A model generated the notes under the pieces. The model saw nothing but the letters and a program-made list of their open reading frames with translations, made no database searches and was not told where the DNA came from. From Gallionellaceae bacterium (lineage in GTDB: Bacteria > Pseudomonadota > Gammaproteobacteria > Burkholderiales > Gallionellaceae), in NCBI GenBank assembly GCA_030823955.1, contig JAVBYO010000002.1, positions 62,001-126,000 of the forward strand: DNA of 64,000 nt. Reading direction: 5' to 3'. Positions 60,168-64,000 of the stretch are shown here, in pieces (within the stretch, counting starts at the first letter, position 1; the number at the start of each line of letters is the position of its first letter). Made by a program: the position numbers and the translations under genes.

Positions 60168-61016
60168 TCATTCGCCGTTCAGGAAGGCCAGCATGTCACC
60201 CTTGAGTTCGAGAAACTCCTGGGATGACATCTCGAAATGTTCGAGCACACTACTCTCGAACTGATGCCATTCAGCCTGATCCCTGACGTGCAGGTGTTCG
60301 TCAGTGATGTGTTCGGCCATGTGCACGATGCCGACCAGACTGCACACGATACCGCTGATGCTTTCGTCCGTGGAAGCAAAAATGGAGTCGTCGTGGTGAT
60401 GCAGGATGGCTTTGCTGATATGTCCGGGCAACATCCAGCTGCGCGTCAACATATGGCCCACCACGGTGTGCGAGGTGGAAAAGAGATCGTTCTCGACATC
60501 GCAGATCGGCTTGCCTTCTTTGCACTGGGTCATCACGGCCTGACGATAGTCCGGAAACTTCATCATCAGCACGGGGATGCCGCAATCGTGGAACAGGGCG
60601 GTGAGATAGGCATCATCCCGCGATAGATGCGGAAACCTTGCTGCGATCTTCTCGGCGATGGTGGCGGCCAGACTCGAGCGCTCCCAGAACTTGTCGAAAC
60701 TTTGTGAGCCGCCACCCAGACTCTGGCGCAGTGCGATGTTCTGCACCAGGTTCAGGGTGTTTTGCGCGCCCAGCACGCTGACAGCCTGGAACACCGAGTT
60801 CACTTTGCTTTTAAGTCCGATGAAGGGGGAGTTGGCCAGCTTGAGCAGGGGGGCGACGACGCCCGCATCCCGGCTGATCAAATGGGAGAGTTTCGCAAAA
60901 TCGGTGGATGGATGTTTCGCTTCGTGCATGATGGAAGTCAGCGAAGCCGGGCAGGGCGGGATCGAGATTCCCATCAACACATGTTCGGTAACATCTTTCG
61001 AAAGTTCAGAGTGCAT
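60168..61016 (-). CDS. HDOD domain protein
   Basis: The 282 aa protein is an HDOD domain from end to end: IPPCPASLTSIMHEAKHPSTD, then RDAGVVAPLLKLANSPF and DDAYLTALFHDCGIPVLMM. HDOD proteins are non-catalytic HD relatives used in signalling and often act with c-di-GMP or chemotaxis pathways. No output or sensor domain is fused here. The start is uncertain: 61016 has GGGA six bases upstream, 61022 is also possible, and the track start at 61040 is TTG. Confidence 0.88.
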   Translation of the reverse strand: MHSELSKDVTEHVLMGISIPPCPASLTSIMHEAKHPSTDFAKLSHLISRDAGVVAPLLKLANSPFIGLKSKVNSVFQAVSVLGAQNTLNLVQNIALRQSLGGGSQSFDKFWERSSLAATIAEKIAARFPHLSRDDAYLTALFHDCGIPVLMMKFPDYRQAVMTQCKEGKPICDVENDLFSTSHTVVGHMLTRSWMLPGHISKAILHHHDDSIFASTDESISGIVCSLVGIVHMAEHITDEHLHVRDQAEWHQFESSVLEHFEMSSQEFLELKGDMLAFLNGE

Positions 61017-61296
61017 TTTCATTCCCGTTAAGCTGGCCAAGAATCGGTCTCCGACAGGGGCGCATCATGCACAAGCTGCGTTAAAGTCGCAAGCGCGCAG
61101 AATATCTAGTGCTAGGCCTATATATTCGGGCGAGCGAGTTGCCGCCGTGTACCTCGCCCAGTCTGTTACAATGCGTCGCACGGAGATCGCTTCAGTCTTG
61201 ATCCTCCGCTACCGAATCCGGTTCGTTTTCCCTCATTCAGCCTAAGACTGGCGCGCCGTTGGCGTGACAGGCCGATGTAATCAATAGAAAGTTCAT

Positions 61297-62643
61297 ATGT
61301 CATTTGCAGCGCTCGGCTTGTCCGAAGAAATCGTCCGCGCCGTTTCAGAACGCGGTTATACCGAACCAACCCCCATTCAGGCCCAGGCCATTCCGGTCAT
61401 CCTCAAAGGCGGCGACCTTATGGGCGGCGCACAGACCGGCACCGGCAAAACTGCCGGATTCACCCTGCCGCTGTTGCAACGCCTGATGGGAAAACCTGTT
61501 GCAGGCAAAGCATTTATTCGCGCGCTAGTGCTCACTCCCACGCGCGAACTCGCCGCCCAAGTGGAAGAAAGCGTGCGCGAATACGGCAAATATTTGCCGC
61601 TCCGTTCCATGATGATGTTCGGCGGCGTGAACATCAATCCGCAGATCAAACAACTGCATGGCCGCGTGGATATTCTGGTGGCGACACCGGGCCGCCTGCT
61701 TGACCATTTGCAACAAAAGACCGTCGATCTGTCGCATGTCGAGATCCTGGTGCTGGACGAAGCGGATCGTATGCTGGACATGGGTTTCATCCGCGATATC
61801 AAAAAGATCCTCGCCGTGTTGCCCAAGCAACGCCAGAACCTGCTGTTCTCCGCCACCTTCTCCGACGAGATCAAGTTGCTGGCCGATGGTCTGCTCACCA
61901 ATCCGGCGCTGATCGAAGTCGCGCGCCGCAATCAAGCCAACGAACTGATCGAGCAGCGCGTGTACCCGGTAGACCGCGAACGCAAGCGCGCACTGCTCAC
62001 GCACCTCATCAAAGAGCACAACTGGTTCCAGGTGTTGGTGTTCACTCGCACCAAACACGGTGCCAATAATCTGGCCGAGTTCCTGAACAAGGACGGCATC
62101 TCTGCGATGGCCATTCACGGTAACAAGAGCCAGGCAGCACGTACCCGCGCCCTGGCCGAATTCAAGACCGGCAAACTGCAAGTGTTGTGCGCCACCGACA
62201 TCGCCGCACGCGGTATCGATATCAGCGAATTGCCGCACGTGGTGAACTACGAGTTGCCCAACGTGGCGGAAGACTACGTGCACCGTATCGGGCGTACCGG
62301 ACGGGCCGGTAGCAACGGCGAAGCCAGTTCGCTGGTATGTATCGATGAACATAAGCTGTTGCACGATATTGAGCGCCTCACCAAACGCGAAATCCCGGTG
62401 GTGCAGATTCCCGGTTTCGAGCCCGACCCGCGCATCAAGGCGGAGCCTATCCTCAACGGGCAGAATCGCGGCGGCGGCGGACAACGGCAGGGCCAGGGGC
62501 GCAGCCAGCCCCGTTCGGGTGGCGGACAAGCCCGCACCGGCGGTGCACCGCGCACTGGTACGGGCGGCAAGCCGGCGGGTGGACACGGCGCAGGTCGCGG
62601 TGCCGCTCCGGTGTTGCACCGTTCCGGCGGGCGCGGACGCTGA
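61297..62643 (+). CDS. DEAD-box RNA helicase RhlE (second copy)
   Basis: The 448 aa helicase carries [15 protein letters not shown] (Q motif), [38 protein letters not shown] and [10 protein letters not shown]. The tail is rich in Gly/Arg/Gln ([15 protein letters not shown]), an RNA-binding type of extension absent from the copy at 32790. The upstream gap has a TACAAT at 61167-61172 that would give a leader of about 115 bases, a length often seen for cold-regulated helicases. REP-like elements follow. Confidence 0.93.
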   Translation: MSFAALGLSEEIVRAVSERGYTEPTPIQAQAIPVILKGGDLMGGAQTGTGKTAGFTLPLLQRLMGKPVAGKAFIRALVLTPTRELAAQVEESVREYGKYLPLRSMMMFGGVNINPQIKQLHGRVDILVATPGRLLDHLQQKTVDLSHVEILVLDEADRMLDMGFIRDIKKILAVLPKQRQNLLFSATFSDEIKLLADGLLTNPALIEVARRNQANELIEQRVYPVDRERKRALLTHLIKEHNWFQVLVFTRTKHGANNLAEFLNKDGISAMAIHGNKSQAARTRALAEFKTGKLQVLCATDIAARGIDISELPHVVNYELPNVAEDYVHRIGRTGRAGSNGEASSLVCIDEHKLLHDIERLTKREIPVVQIPGFEPDPRIKAEPILNGQNRGGGGQRQGQGRSQPRSGGGQARTGGAPRTGTGGKPAGGHGAGRGAAPVLHRSGGRGR

Positions 62644-62647
62644 TGCT

Positions 62648-62690
62648 CCCTTCCCCCGCAGGCGGGGGAAGGGCTGGGGATGAGGGGCGG
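62648..62690. repeat. REP-like element, forward copy
   Basis: CCCTTCCCCCGC, AG, GCGGGGGAAGGG makes a 12 bp hairpin, followed by CTGGGGATGAGGGGCGG. It begins four bases after the rhlE stop and could act in transcript termination or stability. It is inverted relative to the next copy. Confidence 0.8.
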
Positions 62691-62723
62691 TCGTTACCAT
62701 CCAAACAGGCTGAAACCTACCGT

Positions 62724-62761
62724 CCCTCACCCCAACCCCTCTCCCGCTTGCGGGAGAGGGG
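62724..62761. repeat. REP-like element, inverted copy
   Basis: CCCTCACCCCAACCCCTCTC then CCGCTTGCGGGAGAGGGG is the inverted partner of 62648-62690. Together they form a large imperfect inverted repeat just ahead of the DUF1415 gene. This sequence style is a known dispersed element of many proteobacteria. Confidence 0.85.
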
Positions 62762-62778
62762 CTCAATGGAGCTCCAAA

Positions 62779-63351
62779 ATGAACTCAACTGTAACCAACG
62801 AAGAAGCCATCGCCGCCACCAAGCTGTGGCTTGAGCGCGCGGTGATCGGCCTCAACTTGTGCCCGTTCGCCAAGGGCGTACACGTCAAGAACCAAGTGCG
62901 CTATGTGGTGAGTGCCGCGCAAACGCCAGAGGAATTATTGGCGGACGTACTGAGTGAATTCGAAGTGTTGGCAGAAGCCGGTCGCGAAGAGATCGACACC
63001 ATCCTGCTCATCCATCCGCACGTGCTCACTGACTTTCTTGACTACAACGACTTTCTTGAAGTCGTGGATGCCGCTCTGGAGGATGTCGATCTCGCGGGCG
63101 TGCTTCAAGTCGCCAGCATGCACCCGCAGTACCAGTTCGCCGACACCGAACTGGACGACATCACCAACTACACCAACCGCTCGCCCTACCCGACACTGCA
63201 CATTCTGCGCGAAGAAAGCATAGATGAAGCCGTGGCCGCATTCCCCGAAGCCGAAATGATTTTTGAAAAGAACATCGAGACCATGCAGAAGCTCGGGCAT
63301 GAGGGATGGAATGCACTCGGGCTGGCGGAAGTGCAACGATATAAAAAATGA
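62779..63351 (+). CDS. DUF1415 family protein
   Basis: The 190 aa protein has the DUF1415 pattern: TKLWLERAVIGLNLCPFAKG at the start, LQVASMHPQYQFADTELDD in the middle and NRSPYPTLHILREESIDEA. The function is unknown. ATG at 62779 follows the REP element; the longer track frame through it is not credible. It is followed 14 bp later by srkA. Confidence 0.88.
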   Translation: MNSTVTNEEAIAATKLWLERAVIGLNLCPFAKGVHVKNQVRYVVSAAQTPEELLADVLSEFEVLAEAGREEIDTILLIHPHVLTDFLDYNDFLEVVDAALEDVDLAGVLQVASMHPQYQFADTELDDITNYTNRSPYPTLHILREESIDEAVAAFPEAEMIFEKNIETMQKLGHEGWNALGLAEVQRYKK

Positions 63352-63365
63352 AGTAGGGTGTTGAT

Positions 63366-64000
63366 ATGACGACACCGAACTATTCCCTGCTGACGCCGGA
63401 CTGTGTACTCAACGCGCTGGAGAGCACCGGCCTACGTTGTGATGGCCGTCTGCTCGCGCTGAACAGTTACGAAAACCGCGTGTATCAGGTGGGCATCGAA
63501 GATGGCGCGCCGCTGGTGGCGAAGTTCTATCGTCCGGCGCGCTGGACGAATGAGGCCATTCTTGAAGAACATGCCTTTGTGCAGGAGCTGGTGGAGCGCG
63601 AGATTCCGGTGGTGCCTGCGCTGACGATAAATGGCAGCACGCTGCACCACTTCGAAGGCTTCCGTTTTTCGGTGTTCGAGAAGAAGGGCGGTCGCGCGCC
63701 GGAGCTGGAGGATCGCGACACGCTGGAATGGCTGGGGCGGTTCCTCGGGCGCATCCATGCGGTGGGGGCGACCAAGGGTTTTCAGCATCGACCCGAGTTG
63801 AACATCGAGACTTTCGGCGTCGAGCCACGCGATTATCTGTTATCCAACAACTTCATCCCCGCCGACATCACGGCAGCGTATCGCAGCGTGATCGATCAGG
63901 CGCTGGAGGGCGTGCGCCATTGCTTTGCGCGTGCGGGCAAGGTGCAGACCTTGCGCCTGCACGGCGACTGCCATGCGGGTAACGTGTTGTGGACGGACGA
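63366..64000 (+). CDS. srkA: Stress response kinase A (SrkA/YihE), N-terminal part
   Basis: The gene runs off the right edge with 211 complete codons and is missing from the ORF track. The translation begins MTTPNYSLLTPDCVLNALES and has NSYENRVYQVGIEDGAPLVA, FYRPARWTNEAILEEH and LHGDCHAGNVLW, the phosphotransferase Brenner motif of the SrkA/RdoA group. SrkA is a eukaryotic-like kinase that counters envelope and oxidative stress in E. coli. The ATG is at 63366. Confidence 0.92.
   Translation, partial: MTTPNYSLLTPDCVLNALESTGLRCDGRLLALNSYENRVYQVGIEDGAPLVAKFYRPARWTNEAILEEHAFVQELVEREIPVVPALTINGSTLHHFEGFRFSVFEKKGGRAPELEDRDTLEWLGRFLGRIHAVGATKGFQHRPELNIETFGVEPRDYLLSNNFIPADITAAYRSVIDQALEGVRHCFARAGKVQTLRLHGDCHAGNVLWTD

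Noticed and set aside
61525-62766. 413 aa minus-strand ORF opposite rhlE
   Set aside because: Low-complexity shadow of the helicase and REP elements.

Overview
The window comes from the replication-origin region of an autotrophic betaproteobacterium. The origin-side order rpmH-rnpA-yidD-yidC-mnmE-mnmG facing dnaA-dnaN-gyrB, the pilMNOPQ-aroK/aroB-dgt-gltBD-hemE-priA block, and a form II RuBisCO locus with cbbR, cbbQ and cbbO together suggest a Gallionellaceae-type or related Nitrosomonadales iron/sulfur chemolithotroph. That placement is inference from gene content and order; no search was run. I saw no tRNA, rRNA, insertion sequence, prophage or CRISPR array.

Layout. 1-9.2 kb: origin region. 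Minus-strand mnmG (partial), mnmE, yidC, yidD, rnpA and rpmH diverge from dnaA-dnaN-gyrB. Perfect DnaA boxes lie on both sides of dnaA, and two parS-like 16-mers (mnmG/mnmE gap and dnaN/gyrB gap) bracket the origin. 9.3-20.5 kb: a DHH phosphoesterase, then cbbR divergent from a carbon-fixation series cbbM-cbbQ-cbbO-fbp-purE-purC-carbonic anhydrase, ending in a Ser/Thr kinase fused to a C-terminal cyclic-nucleotide-binding domain. 20.4-23.9 kb: an undescribed cassette of a DUF6502 protein, a secreted DUF5666 protein with six GIGGTG repeats and an Asp/Arg/His-rich tail, and a predicted outer-membrane beta-barrel protein, with a divergent small membrane protein. 23.9-35.8 kb: housekeeping and accessory genes (pyrE, exonuclease III, DUF302, DUF2288, di-heme peroxidase, gamma-carbonic anhydrase, a CopG/ParE toxin-antitoxin pair, an AT-rich orphan membrane protein, pyrC, an MHS-type transporter, rhlE, a second kinase, a nucleotidyltransferase-like protein). 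35.8-43.2 kb: PBP1A divergent from the type IV pilus assembly operon pilMNOPQ. 43.3-56.1 kb: a fused aroK-aroB gene, dgt, gltBD, hemE and priA; the hemE-priA gap holds four perfect DnaA boxes. 56.1-64 kb: a membrane cytochrome c, a small Rossmann protein, an FAD-linked oxidase, ychF, an HDOD protein, a second rhlE, a DUF1415 protein and a partial srkA.

How it works together. The cbb series supplies RuBisCO, its MoxR/VWA activase, FBPase and carbonic anhydrase under a LysR regulator, with two purine genes embedded and a potentially nucleotide-responsive kinase at the end. A strong terminator after cbbM probably sets RuBisCO expression above the downstream genes. The most novel regions are the DUF6502/GIGGTG-DUF5666/OMP cassette with its palindromic promoter and the DnaA-box cluster before priA.
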